A DNA stretch of 64,000 nt, taken from contig NZ_MRCS01000007.1 of NCBI RefSeq assembly GCF_002303925.1, positions 86,606 through 150,605 of the forward strand, read 5' to 3'. Below are positions 8,466 to 18,619 of the stretch, in pieces (the first letter of the stretch is position 1; each line of letters begins with the position of its first letter). The notes under the pieces are model-generated. The model was given only the letters and a program-made list of their open reading frames with translations. It was not told the DNA's origin and made no database searches. Made by a program: the position numbers and the translations under genes. Source of the DNA: Pseudomonas sp. ACN8. GTDB taxonomy: Bacteria; Pseudomonadota; Gammaproteobacteria; Pseudomonadales; Pseudomonadaceae.

Positions 8466-11219
8466 GTGCTCAAGAAACTGGGAATCAAAGGCCGCGTGCT
8501 GTTGCTGACCCTGCTGCCAACCAGCCTGATGGCGTTAGTGCTGGGGGGATATTTTACCTGGATGCAACAGGCTGACCTGCAAACCCAGCTCATGCAGCGC
8601 GGCGAAATGATCGCAGAGCAGTTGGCTCCACTGGCGGCGCCAGCCATGGGCCATCAGGACAACGAACTGCTCGAGCGCATCGCCACCCAGGCCCTGGAAC
8701 AAACCGACGTACGGGCCGTGACCTTCCTGGCTCCTGACCGCACGCTGCTGGCCCACGCCGGCCCGACCATGCTCAACCAGACACCTTCCGGCAGTGGCAC
8801 GCAGATGCTGCGCCGCAGTGGCAGCGATGCGACCCGCTATCTGCTGCCGGTATTCGGCAAACACCGCAACCTGGCCGGAGACGTGATTCCCGAAGAAGCC
8901 GACCGCCTGCTGGGCTGGGTCGAGCTTGAACTGTCCCACAACAGCATGCTGTTACGTGGTTACCGCAGCCTGTTCGCCAGCCTGATGCTGATTGCCGGGG
9001 GGCTGACGGGGGCGGCATTGCTGGCCCTGCGAATGGGGCGCACGATCAATCGGCCGTTGAGCCAGATCAAGCAGGCCGTGGCCCAACTCAAGGACGGTCA
9101 TCTGGAAACCCGCTTGCCGCCCCTCGGCAGCCAGGAACTGGACGAACTGGCCTCCGGCATCAACCGCATGGCCGGCACCCTGCAGAACGCCCAGGAAGAA
9201 TTGCAGCACAGCATCGACCAGGCCACCGAAGATGTGCGCCAGAACCTGGAAACCATCGAGATCCAGAACATCGAGCTGGACCTGGCGCGCAAGGAAGCCC
9301 TGGAAGCGAGCCGGATCAAGTCCGAATTCCTGGCCAACATGAGCCATGAAATCCGCACGCCGCTCAACGGCATTCTCGGCTTCACCCACCTGCTGCAAAA
9401 AAGCGAGCTCACCCCGCGCCAGCTCGACTACCTGGGCACCATCGAAAAATCCGCCGACAGCCTGCTGGGCATCATCAACGAGATTCTCGATTTCTCGAAA
9501 ATCGAGGCCGGCAAACTGGTGCTCGACCATATTCCGTTCAACCTGCGCGACCTGCTGCAGGACACCCTGACCATCCTCGCCCCGGCCGCCCACGCCAAGC
9601 AGCTGGAACTGGTGAGCCTGGTGTACCGGGACACACCGCTGTCACTGGTGGGCGACCCGCTGCGGCTCAAGCAGATTCTGACGAACCTGGTGAGCAACGC
9701 GATCAAGTTCACCCGCGAAGGCACCATCGTCGCCCGCGCCATGCTCGAAGAAGAACACGAAGACACCGTGCAGTTGCGCATCAGCATTCAGGACACGGGC
9801 ATCGGTCTGTCGAACCAGGACGTACGCGCCCTGTTCCAGGCCTTCAGCCAGGCCGACAACTCGCTGTCGCGGCAACCCGGCGGCACTGGCCTGGGCCTGG
9901 TGATTTCCAAGCGTCTGATTGAACAGATGGGCGGCGAGATCGGTGTCGACAGCACGCCGGGGGAAGGCTCGGAGTTCTGGATCAGCCTGAGCCTGCCGAA
10001 AACCCGCGACGATGCCGAAGACCTGCCCTGCGCACCCTTGCTCGGGCGCCGGGTGGCGGTACTGGAAAACCACGAGCTGGCGCGGCAGGCATTGCAGCAT
10101 CAACTGGAAGACTGCGGCCTCAGCACCACACCGTTCAATACCCTGGAAAGCCTGACCAATGGCGTCACCGCCGCCCACCAGACCGACCAGGCGATCGACC
10201 TTGCCGTGCTCGGCATCACCAGTAACGACATGCCGCCGGAACGCCTGAACCAGCACATCTGGGACCTCGAACATCTTGGCTGCAAAGTGTTGGTGCTGTG
10301 CCCGACCACGGAACAGACGCTCTTTCATCTTTCCGTGCCCAACCCCCACAGCCAGCTCCAGGCGAAACCGGCCTGCACCCGCAAGCTGCGACGCTCCCTG
10401 TCTGACCTGGTCAGCCCGCGTCCGATGCGCAGCGAACCGGGCGAACCGCTGTCCAGTCGCGCCCCGAAGGTGCTTTGCGTCGACGACAATCCGGCCAACC
10501 TGATGCTGGTGCAGACCCTGCTCGAAGACATGGGCGCCAGGGTACTCGCGGTAGAAAGCGGTTATGCCGCCGTCAAGGCTGTGCAGAACGAGACATTCGA
10601 TCTGGTGTTGATGGACGTGCAGATGCCCGGCATGGACGGTCGCCAGAGCACCGAGGCGATCCGCCAATGGGAAAGCGAACGCCATTGCACGCCTTTGCCG
10701 ATCGTGGCCCTCACCGCTCACGCCATGGCCAACGAAAAACGCGCGCTGCTGCAAAGCGGCATGGACGACTACCTGACCAAACCGATCAGCGAACGGCAAT
10801 TGGCCCAGGTGGTGCTGAAGTGGACCGGCCTGGCGCTACGCAATCACAGCCCGGAGCGCTCCGGCGATGGGCATGCTGGCGCTCAAGACCTGCTGGTGCT
10901 CGACCACGAGGAGGGCTTGCGCCTGGCCGCCGGCAAGGCTGACCTGGCTGCAGACATGCTGGCAATGCTGCTGGCGTCACTGGAGGCTGACCGCGAAGCC
11001 ATCCGACAGGCTCAGCAAAGCAATGACCACAACGCCCTGATCGAACGGGTCCATCGCCTGCATGGCGCGACGCGTTACTGCGGCGTACCGCAATTGCGTG
11101 CGGCCTGCCAACGCAGTGAAACCCTGCTCAAGCAACAGGACCCGAAAGCCGGCGTGGCACTGGATGAGCTCGACCGGGCAATCAATCGCCTGGCGGCCCA
11201 GGCGCGTATGAATGCTTGA
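8466..11219 (+). CDS. gacS: Hybrid sensor histidine kinase GacS (BarA/LemA)
   Basis: A 917-residue unorthodox kinase that phosphorylates GacA, which drives small regulatory RNAs and hence secondary metabolism and biofilm control. The GTG at 8466 is chosen because AGGAGAG precedes it and the start [14 protein letters not shown] matches GacS. Domains: TM1 (about 10-32), periplasmic sensor, TM2 (about 165-185), HAMP, H-box [12 protein letters not shown] with His294, kinase core ([13 protein letters not shown]), a degenerate middle region, a receiver with Asp717 in [14 protein letters not shown], and a C-terminal Hpt domain ([13 protein letters not shown], His near 866). All phosphorelay residues are intact, so the gene looks functional. 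It is divergent from pirRS. Confidence 0.97.
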   Translation: MLKKLGIKGRVLLLTLLPTSLMALVLGGYFTWMQQADLQTQLMQRGEMIAEQLAPLAAPAMGHQDNELLERIATQALEQTDVRAVTFLAPDRTLLAHAGPTMLNQTPSGSGTQMLRRSGSDATRYLLPVFGKHRNLAGDVIPEEADRLLGWVELELSHNSMLLRGYRSLFASLMLIAGGLTGAALLALRMGRTINRPLSQIKQAVAQLKDGHLETRLPPLGSQELDELASGINRMAGTLQNAQEELQHSIDQATEDVRQNLETIEIQNIELDLARKEALEASRIKSEFLANMSHEIRTPLNGILGFTHLLQKSELTPRQLDYLGTIEKSADSLLGIINEILDFSKIEAGKLVLDHIPFNLRDLLQDTLTILAPAAHAKQLELVSLVYRDTPLSLVGDPLRLKQILTNLVSNAIKFTREGTIVARAMLEEEHEDTVQLRISIQDTGIGLSNQDVRALFQAFSQADNSLSRQPGGTGLGLVISKRLIEQMGGEIGVDSTPGEGSEFWISLSLPKTRDDAEDLPCAPLLGRRVAVLENHELARQALQHQLEDCGLSTTPFNTLESLTNGVTAAHQTDQAIDLAVLGITSNDMPPERLNQHIWDLEHLGCKVLVLCPTTEQTLFHLSVPNPHSQLQAKPACTRKLRRSLSDLVSPRPMRSEPGEPLSSRAPKVLCVDDNPANLMLVQTLLEDMGARVLAVESGYAAVKAVQNETFDLVLMDVQMPGMDGRQSTEAIRQWESERHCTPLPIVALTAHAMANEKRALLQSGMDDYLTKPISERQLAQVVLKWTGLALRNHSPERSGDGHAGAQDLLVLDHEEGLRLAAGKADLAADMLAMLLASLEADREAIRQAQQSNDHNALIERVHRLHGATRYCGVPQLRAACQRSETLLKQQDPKAGVALDELDRAINRLAAQARMNA

Positions 11220-11314
11220 TGCAGCGCAATCGCGAAGGGTTGCCGGCGAGCTAACCTGACGACTGTCGAATGCCGGCTTGCTCAACGGCGCAGGCCACCT
11301 TCAAGGAGCACCGC

Positions 11315-12307
11315 ATGCGTACGATACTTTTCAGCAGCCAGAACTACGACCGCGACAGCTTCCTCGCGGCCGAGCAACCGCCCGGCATCGAGCTGCAATT
11401 TCAGCCTGCGCGCCTGAGCCTCGACACGGTGGCGCTCGCCCAAGGGTATGAAGCGGTTTGCGCATTCATCAATGATGACCTAGGCGCGGCGGTACTCGAA
11501 CGCCTGGCCGCCGGTGGCACACGCCTGATCGCCCTGCGCTCGGCCGGTTACAACCATGTCGACTTGCCAGCGGCAAAGCGACTGGGACTGGCCATCGTGC
11601 GCGTCCCGGCCTATTCGCCCCACGCCGTGGCCGAACATGCCGTAGCGCTGATCCTCGCACTCAACCGCCGCTTGCCCCGCGCCTACAACCGCACTCGCGA
11701 AGGGGATTTCAGACTGCAGGGGCTGACCGGTTTCGATCTGGTGGGCAAGACCGTCGGCGTGGTCGGCACCGGTCAGATTGGCGCCACCTTCGCCAAAATC
11801 ATGAGCGGATTTGGCTGCCAGTTACTGGCCTATGACCCCTACCCCAACCCACAGGTCGAAGCCCTCGGCGCGCGCTACCTGAGCCTGCCGCTATTGCTGG
11901 CCGACTCGCAGATCATCAGCCTGCACTGCCCGCTCAACGAGCAGAGCAGGCACTTGATCAACCGCGAGTCCCTGGCGCACATGCAACCGGGCGCGATGCT
12001 GATCAATACCGGACGTGGCGGCCTGGTGGACACCCCGCCACTGATCGACGCACTGAAAGACGGACGCCTGGGTTACCTGGGGCTGGATGTATATGAGGAA
12101 GAGGCGCAGTTGTTCTTCGAGGACCGCTCCGACCTGCCGTTGCAAGACGACGTACTGGCCAGGCTGCTGACTTTTCCTAACGTGATCGTCACCGCGCACC
12201 AGGCCTTCCTGACCCGCGAAGCGCTGGACGCGATTGCCGCCACCACATTGCGCAACATTGCAGCCTGGACGGCGGGCACCCCGGAAAACCAGGTCACGGG
12301 CGACTGA
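11315..12307 (+). CDS. ldhA: D-lactate dehydrogenase (2-hydroxyacid dehydrogenase family)
   Basis: A 330-residue NAD-dependent fermentative D-lactate dehydrogenase that reduces pyruvate to D-lactate. The start ATG at 11315 follows AAGGAG (MRTILFSSQNYDRDSF). The Rossmann motif is GKTVGVVGTGQIG (about 145-160). Catalytic residues are the Arg in NTGRGGLVD, the Glu region around YLGLDVYEEE and the His in VIVTAHQAFLT. The gene next to gacS is ldhA in P. aeruginosa as I recall it, which supports the symbol. Confidence 0.93.
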   Translation: MRTILFSSQNYDRDSFLAAEQPPGIELQFQPARLSLDTVALAQGYEAVCAFINDDLGAAVLERLAAGGTRLIALRSAGYNHVDLPAAKRLGLAIVRVPAYSPHAVAEHAVALILALNRRLPRAYNRTREGDFRLQGLTGFDLVGKTVGVVGTGQIGATFAKIMSGFGCQLLAYDPYPNPQVEALGARYLSLPLLLADSQIISLHCPLNEQSRHLINRESLAHMQPGAMLINTGRGGLVDTPPLIDALKDGRLGYLGLDVYEEEAQLFFEDRSDLPLQDDVLARLLTFPNVIVTAHQAFLTREALDAIAATTLRNIAAWTAGTPENQVTGD

Positions 12308-12384
12308 AACGGATCGAAGGTCATCTGCCTGCGCGATGCGGCGTGCAAGCCCGTGCTAGCATATCGCGCATATTTGGAGGACCC

Positions 12385-12819
12385 ATGGTCGAACACGATT
12401 TCCGCTACAGCCTGATGAACCCGCAACACACCCTCACCGAATGCCGCGCCCTGGTGCCGGGGCGCTATCAAGTCACCGGCAACGGTGGTTCGATTCGCAA
12501 CAATGACGTGCTGGTCGTGACCCTCAAGGGTGCCAGGGACTTGTCCATGCGCCTGACCGTCGAAACGGTTCGCCACCTGATCAACCCGCCCGGCCAATGG
12601 GTCGCGGTGGCCAGTGGCCCGGTGTTCGGCGAACTGGCCATCCACACCTGGCAAGTGAACTGTGACAGCTGCGCCAAAGAGCTGAGCTTCGAGTTCGCCG
12701 TCGATGCCAAGCTGGGCAACAAGGCCGAAAAACCTGCCGCCACCGCAAGGATTGCCGAATTGGGCTGGACCACCGTTGGCGAGAAACACCTGTGCCCGAA
12801 ATGCCAGGAGCCTGCGTGA
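12385..12819 (+). CDS. Conserved protein with two CxxC pairs (zinc-ribbon-like)
   Basis: A 144-residue cytosolic protein with no signal peptide or membrane segment. The ATG at 12385 follows TTTGGAGGACCC, a strong ribosome-binding site. Residues about 90-96 contain NCDSCAKE and the last ten contain LCPKCQEPA, so two CxxC pairs about 45 residues apart could hold one zinc ion. No catalytic motif is seen. Its stop overlaps the next gene's start (TGATG), so it is coupled to the HslJ-like lipoprotein gene. I do not recognise a named function; it is conserved next to ldhA in Pseudomonas as far as I recall. Confidence 0.8.
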   Translation: MVEHDFRYSLMNPQHTLTECRALVPGRYQVTGNGGSIRNNDVLVVTLKGARDLSMRLTVETVRHLINPPGQWVAVASGPVFGELAIHTWQVNCDSCAKELSFEFAVDAKLGNKAEKPAATARIAELGWTTVGEKHLCPKCQEPA

Positions 12820-13223
12820 TGAAACGCCTCGCTGTGAGCGCCATGGTCGGCGCCAGCCTGCTGGGCTGCGCCGCCGAGCCGGTGCAGCTTGAACACAATC
12901 GCAGCTACATTCTGGAGTGGATCGGCGAGCGGCCGTTGATGGACTACAGCCACCTGACCATCACCCTCGGCGAAGACGGCCGGGCGTACGGCAATGGCGG
13001 CTGCAACCACTGGTTTGCGCCGTACACCCTCGATGGCGACAAACTGACTTTCGGCAAAATCGGCAGCACCCGCAAATTGTGTGCACCGGCGCTGATGGAA
13101 CAGGAAAAACGCTTCCTTCAGGCCCTGGAAAACGTCCAGCGCTGGGACGTCTCCCCGATCGAGCAGATCCGCTTCTGGCCAGCCGAAGGCAAGCCGCTGC
13201 GTTGGTGGCTTGAGGAGGGTTGA
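12819..13223 (+). CDS. HslJ/META-domain lipoprotein
   Basis: A 134-residue predicted lipoprotein. The N-terminus MKRLAVSAMVGASLLGC ends in a lipobox (LLGC, Cys17), so the mature protein is probably anchored to a membrane facing the periplasm. The rest fits the META/HslJ (DUF306) fold: YSHLTITLGEDGRAYGNGGCNHWF, with the typical G-x-GGCN motif, and a second Cys in STRKLCAPALMEQE. Family members are linked to heat or antibiotic stress but have no defined activity. It is translationally coupled to the upstream gene by a one-base overlap. Confidence 0.82.
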   Translation: MKRLAVSAMVGASLLGCAAEPVQLEHNRSYILEWIGERPLMDYSHLTITLGEDGRAYGNGGCNHWFAPYTLDGDKLTFGKIGSTRKLCAPALMEQEKRFLQALENVQRWDVSPIEQIRFWPAEGKPLRWWLEEG

Positions 13224-13231
13224 TCGTAGCC

Positions 13232-13261
13232 TTGCAGGAGCCGGCTTGCCGGCTCCTGCAA
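13232..13261. repeat. Perfect inverted repeat between convergent genes
   Basis: The arms TTGCAGGAGCCGGC (13232-13245) and GCCGGCTCCTGCAA (13248-13261) are perfectly complementary with a two-base centre. The repeat sits exactly between the convergent stops at 13223 and 13264, so it may work as a bidirectional terminator, although no T-run follows on either strand. The head and stem resemble a diverged REP sequence. Confidence 0.6.
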
Positions 13262-13263
13262 AG

Positions 13264-13731
13264 TCAATTCTTCGCCTGCAACGCCTCAAGCTTGGCCATC
13301 ACCCCCGCCGCCGTCTGTTCACCCATCAACTGCTCACGCACCTTGCCCTTGTCATCGATGATGTAGGTCACCGGCAACGCCTCGCTGCGCGGCAGCTCGA
13401 ACAGTTCGGAAGGATCCTGGGCCAGCACGGTGAACCTGATCCCCAGTTTCTCGCTCGCGCCCTTCAGCTCTTGCCCCTGGACATTGTCGAAGTTGACCCC
13501 GAACACACCTATTTTCTTGTCCTTGAGCTGCTCGGCCAAGGCATTCAACTCCGGTATCTCGGTACGGCAAGGCCCGCACCATTCTGCCCAGTAGTTGAGC
13601 ACCAGCCATTTGCCGTCCAGTCGGTCGGCGGCGATCTTGTGGCCGTCCTGGTCGATGCCATAGTCATTACCGCAGCCCCCCAGCATCAACGCTCCGATGA
13701 TCGCCAATGCTGCTGCCAGTCGCCTTGTCAT
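13264..13731 (-). CDS. TlpA/ResA-like thioredoxin-fold lipoprotein
   Basis: A 155-residue thiol-disulfide oxidoreductase. The start at 13731 gives MTRRLAAALAIIGALMLGGC, a signal peptide with a lipobox (LGGC). The thioredoxin active site NYWAEWCGPCRTEIPEL is at about residues 52-68, and the cis-proline loop is seen in EALPVTYIID. It probably keeps periplasmic cysteines reduced, for example in cytochrome c maturation or repair. A further in-frame start upstream (13782) would add sequence before the signal peptide and is unlikely. It is divergent from the arsC-like gene. Confidence 0.88.
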   Translation of the reverse strand: MTRRLAAALAIIGALMLGGCGNDYGIDQDGHKIAADRLDGKWLVLNYWAEWCGPCRTEIPELNALAEQLKDKKIGVFGVNFDNVQGQELKGASEKLGIRFTVLAQDPSELFELPRSEALPVTYIIDDKGKVREQLMGEQTAAGVMAKLEALQAKN

Positions 13732-13845
13732 GTCGTGTTCCTTGTCAAAAATAAAATGCGCCTGCGACCCATCGCCTCTCACGGTTCTGGATTGCGCGCT
13801 GCACAGTTAGAATAGCTGCCACCTTACGCAAGATGCGACCCGCTC

Positions 13846-14792
<947 letters not shown>

Positions 14793-14793
14793 G

Positions 14794-15219
14794 GTGGCCA
14801 AGAAACCGAAGATCCTGCCCGCCCTCGAATGGCTCGAACCACGGGTCAAGGCGATGCGCGCCATCAGCCTGCTGTGTTTTTTCGGGCTGGTGGGATTGCT
14901 GTGTGTTTACTACCTGGCGATTGCCGATCTGCACGGGGCACGCCCCTGGGTGATCCTGTTGATCGAATTGGTGCCACTGCTGATTCTGGCACCGGGGATA
15001 ATCATCGGCAGCCCTCGCGGGCATTCGTGGATGTGCTTCGTGGTGAACCTGTATTTCATCAAGGGCGCATTGGCGGCCTATGACCCGAACCGGCAAGTAT
15101 TCGGTTTGCTGGAGATGGGCGCGAGCCTGGCGGTGTTTTGCTCGGCGTTGTTGTATGTGCGGTGGCGGTATCAGTTGAACCGCAAGCTGGCGGGTGAAGG
15201 CGAAATCTCTGTCGCCTGA
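14794..15219 (+). CDS. DUF2069 inner-membrane protein
   Basis: A 141-residue membrane protein starting at GTG 14794, immediately after the wrbA stop (GCTGAGGTGG). Four hydrophobic segments are visible: LLCFFGLVGLLCVYYLAI, WVILLIELVPLLILAPGIII, a shorter one around CFVVNLYFIKGALAA, and GASLAVFCSALLYVRW. This matches the DUF2069 family, which has no known function. It ends the arsC-wrbA operon, just before a REP hairpin. Confidence 0.82.
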   Translation: MAKKPKILPALEWLEPRVKAMRAISLLCFFGLVGLLCVYYLAIADLHGARPWVILLIELVPLLILAPGIIIGSPRGHSWMCFVVNLYFIKGALAAYDPNRQVFGLLEMGASLAVFCSALLYVRWRYQLNRKLAGEGEISVA

Positions 15220-15227
15220 TCTGACGC

Positions 15228-15307
15228 CATCGCGAGCAGGCTCGCTCCCACAGAGGATTTTGTGAACGACACACATCCTCTGTGGGAGCGAGCCTGCTCG
15301 CGATTGG
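15228..15307. repeat. Long REP inverted pair between convergent genes
   Basis: Two REP copies, 15228-15256 and 15275-15307, form arms of about 30 bases with only about 17 bases between them, ending in the shared ATCCTCTGTGGGAGC. The transcript could fold into a very stable hairpin. It lies between the convergent DUF2069 and glycosylase genes and probably serves as a transcript end for both. Confidence 0.9.
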
Positions 15308-15319
15308 AGCGACTAGGTC

Positions 15320-15994
15320 TCAATGATTCACTGTGTAAGCCAGCATCATCGAAATCTGGCTCATCGGCCGCCCGCCACTTTCTTCATGCCACTGGTTGAA
15401 CACGTCCTGGACCAACGCCAGGTCGCGCAGACTGCTCGGTACCTTGTCGATGATGTCCTGCGCATTCAACGCCGCCACCACGTCATAGCTCGGTACAAAG
15501 GTGTCCTTGCCGATCATCCGCAAGAAGCGCGGGGCCGACAGCCCGCCCAACTGATGCCCGCGCTTTTTCAGGAAGGTCCAGAGCCCGACGATATCGGTCA
15601 CCGGCCAGTCGGCGATCAGCGCACCGAAGCTGCCTTTTTCATGGGCCACATCCAGTATGAACTGCGCATTACGCGGTACGCTCTTGAGCTTGCCCAAGTG
15701 ACGGATGATCCGCGTGTCCTGCATCAGGCGCTCAAGGTGCTCGGCGCTCATCAGCACGACTTTTTCCGGGTCGAACTTGAAGAATACTTCTTCGAAGGCC
15801 GGCCACTTGGCATCCACCAGGCTGTGCTTGAGCCCGGCGCGGAATACCCGCAGCGCCATCGTCGAGAGGTAGCGGTCGTCGCTGATCTTGCGCAGTTGCG
15901 CCGGGGTCTTGGGAGCGGGCAGATGGGCTTCCAGTTCAGCCGCCGAACCGAAGCGGTTCAGACAGTATTCATTGAGCCACTTGTAATCGCGCAT
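15320..15994 (-). CDS. DNA-3-methyladenine glycosylase I family protein
   Basis: A 224-residue HhH-superfamily protein of the TagI type, a base-excision-repair enzyme that removes 3-methyladenine. Visible family features are the aromatic N-terminus MRDYKWLNEYCLNRFG, the RIIRHLGKLKSVPRNAQFILD helix and a GLWTFLKKRGHQLGG segment followed by PRFLRMIGKDTFVPSYDVVAAL. The classical Tag zinc ligands are not obvious, so it belongs to a divergent subgroup and the substrate is uncertain. It lies downstream of ttcA on the same strand, as I recall for other Pseudomonas. Confidence 0.72.
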   Translation of the reverse strand: MRDYKWLNEYCLNRFGSAAELEAHLPAPKTPAQLRKISDDRYLSTMALRVFRAGLKHSLVDAKWPAFEEVFFKFDPEKVVLMSAEHLERLMQDTRIIRHLGKLKSVPRNAQFILDVAHEKGSFGALIADWPVTDIVGLWTFLKKRGHQLGGLSAPRFLRMIGKDTFVPSYDVVAALNAQDIIDKVPSSLRDLALVQDVFNQWHEESGGRPMSQISMMLAYTVNH

Positions 15995-16041
15995 GCCCTC
16001 TCCTGAGAATTGAAAAATGAACTGCCAACTTGTGACAAAAC

Positions 16042-16132
16042 CTGTGGGAGCCAGCCTGCTGGCGATGGCGGTGTATCAGTCAACCATGATGGGTCTGACA
16101 CACTGCAATCGCCAGCAGGCTGGCTCCCACAG
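16042..16132. repeat. REP inverted pair, GCCAGC/GCTGGC stem variant
   Basis: The copies are 16042-16068 and 16106-16132. The stem is GCCAGC/GCTGGC instead of the usual GCGAGC/GCTCGC, while the GTGGGAGC head and GATGG tail are unchanged. The paired substitution keeps the hairpin, which is covariation within one REP family. Confidence 0.88.
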
Positions 16133-16141
16133 TAATTGGGG

Positions 16142-16966
16142 TTAGAGGTTGACCACGTTGACGAACCGCGAGGCCGCTGATTCGTCGATCTTCAGGCTGG
16201 TGAAGTCGAACAGATTGCGATCCGCCAATTGCGACGGGATCACGTTCTGCAGGCTGCGGAAAATGCTTTCGGTACGGCCCGGGGTCTTGCGCTCCCAGTC
16301 CAGCAGCATTTCCTTGACCACCTGACGCTGCAGGTTTTCCTGGGAACCACAAAGGTTGCACGGGATGATCGGGAATTGCTTGAAGTCCGAGTAAGCCTGG
16401 ATGTCTTTTTCGTTGCAGTAGGCCAGCGGGCGGATCACCACGTTGCGACCATCGTCGGCGCGCAGTTTCGGTGGCATGGCCTTGAGCGAACCGTTGAAGA
16501 ACATGTTCAGGAAGAACGTTTCGACGATGTCGTCACGATGGTGACCGAGGGCCATCTTGGTCGCGCCGATCTCATCGGCGAAGGTGTAGAGCGTGCCGCG
16601 ACGCAGGCGCGAGCACAGCGAGCAGGTGGTCTTGCCTTCCGGAATCAGTTCCTTGACCACCGAATACGTGTCTTTCTCGACGATGTGGTACTCGATCCCC
16701 AGGTCCTTGAGGTAGGCCGGCAGCACGTGCTCCGGAAAGCCCGGCTGCTTCTGGTCCATGTTCACGGCCACGATCTCGAACTTGATCGGCGCGACCTTCT
16801 GCAAGTGCATCAGCACATCGAGCATGGTGTAGCTGTCCTTGCCACCGGACAGGCAGACCATGACCTTGTCGCCGTCTTCAATCATGTTGAAGTCGGCAAC
16901 CGCCTCACCGGCCAGTCGGCGAAGGCGCTTTTGCAGTTTGTTCTGGTTGACCGTGAGAGTGCCCAT
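16142..16966 (-). CDS. ttcA: tRNA 2-thiocytidine biosynthesis protein TtcA
   Basis: A 274-residue ATP-dependent enzyme that thiolates C32 of some tRNAs. The ATG at 16966 ([15 protein letters not shown]) gives the family length; the in-frame extension upstream is unrelated. The PP-loop is [13 protein letters not shown] (about 45-57). The iron-sulfur cysteines are in [12 protein letters not shown] (CxxC) and the later [25 protein letters not shown] is also characteristic. Confidence 0.97.
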   Translation of the reverse strand: MGTLTVNQNKLQKRLRRLAGEAVADFNMIEDGDKVMVCLSGGKDSYTMLDVLMHLQKVAPIKFEIVAVNMDQKQPGFPEHVLPAYLKDLGIEYHIVEKDTYSVVKELIPEGKTTCSLCSRLRRGTLYTFADEIGATKMALGHHRDDIVETFFLNMFFNGSLKAMPPKLRADDGRNVVIRPLAYCNEKDIQAYSDFKQFPIIPCNLCGSQENLQRQVVKEMLLDWERKTPGRTESIFRSLQNVIPSQLADRNLFDFTSLKIDESAASRFVNVVNL

Positions 16967-17248
16967 GACGCGAAATCCGTGAGGTGTGACGAAAAGCCGG
17001 CATTTTACGCAAAAACACCTCAGGGGCGAAGTGCCTGGCCAAAAGGGCCGTTCGCCACAGACCCGGCGGCGATTAACAACCGGGTTTACAGCGCGATTTG
17101 CTCTAAAGCCCCTACTCCCTCTGGGGAAACTCCTCCCTATACTGCGACATAAGGTCACATACAAATTCAGACCTATGACTTGCTTGGCCACATTGGCCCG
17201 TAGGCGCTCCGCTGGGGGGCGATGGTAAAAACAAGAGGAGTGACTGGC

Positions 17249-17851
17249 ATGATCCATCACGTAGTGGGGCTCTTCACCCACCCTGACCAAGAATGGAAAG
17301 AAATCCGTGGCGACCAGGAGGAAAGCATCAGCCACATGTACCTGACCCATACACTGATCCTGGCGGCGATCCCCGCCGTGTCTGCCTTTATTGGCACCAC
17401 ACAGGTCGGCTGGGTCATCGGCAATCGACCTCCCGTAATGCTGACCGTAGAAAGCGCGATATGGATGACGATCATGTCGTACCTGGCGATGCTCGGCGGT
17501 GTCGCGGTAATGGGCGCATTCATCCACTGGATGGCCCGCACCTATGACGCCAACCCAAGCCTCGCCCGCTGCATTGCGTTTGCAACCTACACCGCTACAC
17601 CGCTGTTCATCGGTGGCCTCGCCGCCTTGTACCCGCATTTGTGGCTGGGGATGATCGTCGGCACCGCCGCCATCTGCTACACGGTGTACTTGCTGTACGT
17701 GGGCTTGCCGACATTCATGAACATTCCATCTGACGAGGGCTTCCTGTTTTCAAGTTCGGTGCTCGCCGTAGGCCTGGTGGTGCTGGTCGCCATCATGGCG
17801 TTCACAGTCATTGTCTGGGGACTCGGCGTGGGGCCGGTCTACACCAGTTAG
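17249..17851 (+). CDS. Yip1-family inner-membrane protein
   Basis: A 200-residue integral membrane protein with a short cytosolic N-terminus ([19 protein letters not shown]) and five hydrophobic helices (about 38-58, 75-100, 115-138, 143-165 and 172-195). This is the bacterial YIP1/DUF1282 layout. The ATG at 17249 follows AAGAGGAG. No enzymatic motif is seen and the role is unknown. A rho-independent terminator follows. Confidence 0.82.
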   Translation: MIHHVVGLFTHPDQEWKEIRGDQEESISHMYLTHTLILAAIPAVSAFIGTTQVGWVIGNRPPVMLTVESAIWMTIMSYLAMLGGVAVMGAFIHWMARTYDANPSLARCIAFATYTATPLFIGGLAALYPHLWLGMIVGTAAICYTVYLLYVGLPTFMNIPSDEGFLFSSSVLAVGLVVLVAIMAFTVIVWGLGVGPVYTS

Positions 17852-17883
17852 CCGCTCATCACTGAAAATCGGAACTGCCGACA

Positions 17884-17907
17884 AAGGCCGCCGCAAGGCG
17901 GCCTTTT
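17884..17907 (+). terminator. Rho-independent terminator after the Yip1 gene
   Basis: AAGGCCGCC (17884-17892), loop GCAA, GGCGGCCTT (17897-17905), then TTC. A nine-base-pair stem with a stable GNRA-type loop, 32 bases after the stop at 17851. Confidence 0.8.
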
Positions 17908-18008
17908 CATTCTTCAGCAACGAGGCGGCACACGACCATTCGTCAACCTGGCGATTCGCAAGGTCCGAGGGTTGCGGCATACTCGACCGCTCTGGAGATC
18001 CATCAAGC

Positions 18009-18503
18009 ATGCCCGAGCAACTCAATACCCGCGTCGAAGACTGTTTCCAACAAGCCGAATCCTTTTTCAAACGACCTTTCAAGCGCCCCGTGGTGAGCCT
18101 CAAGCTGCGCGGGCAAAAAGCCGGTGTCGCGCATTTGCACGAGAACCTGCTGCGCTTCAACCCACAGCTGTACCGGGAAAACGCCGAAGATTTCCTCAAA
18201 CAGACCGTTGCCCATGAAGTCGCACACCTGATCGCCCACCAGTTGTTCGGCGACCGCATCCAGCCCCATGGCGAAGAGTGGCAATTGATCATGCGCGGTG
18301 TGTACGAACTGCCGCCCAACCGCTGCCACACCTATGACGTCAAACGCCGCAGCGTGACCCGCTACATCTACAAGTGCCCGTGCGCCGACAGCGACTTCCC
18401 GTTCTCGGCCCAGCGCCACAGCCTGGTTCGGCAAGGACGGCGGTATTTGTGCCGGCGGTGTCGCAATACCCTGGTGTTCAGTGGGGAGATGCGGGTCGAA
18501 TAG
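18009..18503 (+). CDS. sprT: SprT-family zinc metalloprotease-like protein
   Basis: A 164-residue protein of the SprT/SprTN family. The zinc-metalloprotease motif VAHEVAHLIAHQLFG (HEVAH) is at about residues 68-82, with a third ligand expected near PHGEEW. A C-terminal zinc-ribbon follows, with cysteines in YKCPCADSDF and YLCRRCRNTLVF. Eukaryotic relatives degrade DNA-protein crosslinks; the bacterial substrate is not established. The ATG at 18009 (MPEQLNTRVEDCF) gives the normal family length. Confidence 0.9.
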   Translation: MPEQLNTRVEDCFQQAESFFKRPFKRPVVSLKLRGQKAGVAHLHENLLRFNPQLYRENAEDFLKQTVAHEVAHLIAHQLFGDRIQPHGEEWQLIMRGVYELPPNRCHTYDVKRRSVTRYIYKCPCADSDFPFSAQRHSLVRQGRRYLCRRCRNTLVFSGEMRVE

Positions 18504-18531
18504 TTGAGTTTTGTAGTGGCTGCTCTGGCCT

Positions 18532-18605
18532 CATCGCCAGCAGGCTGGCTCCCGTAGGGGATCATCGGTCCACCATAGATGTGGGAGCGAGCCTGCTGGC
18601 GATGG
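18532..18605. repeat. REP inverted pair with mixed stem types
   Basis: The left copy 18532-18557 has the GCCAGC/GCTGGC stem. The right copy 18580-18605 mixes GCGAGC on one side with GCTGGC on the other, so its own stem contains a mismatch. It may be an intermediate between the two REP variants in this window. Confidence 0.82.
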
Positions 18606-18619
18606 CGATTTAGCAGGCA

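Noticed and set aside
13232..13261. Classical rho-independent terminator
   Set aside because: The stem is perfect but neither strand has a T-run, so it is listed only as an inverted repeat.
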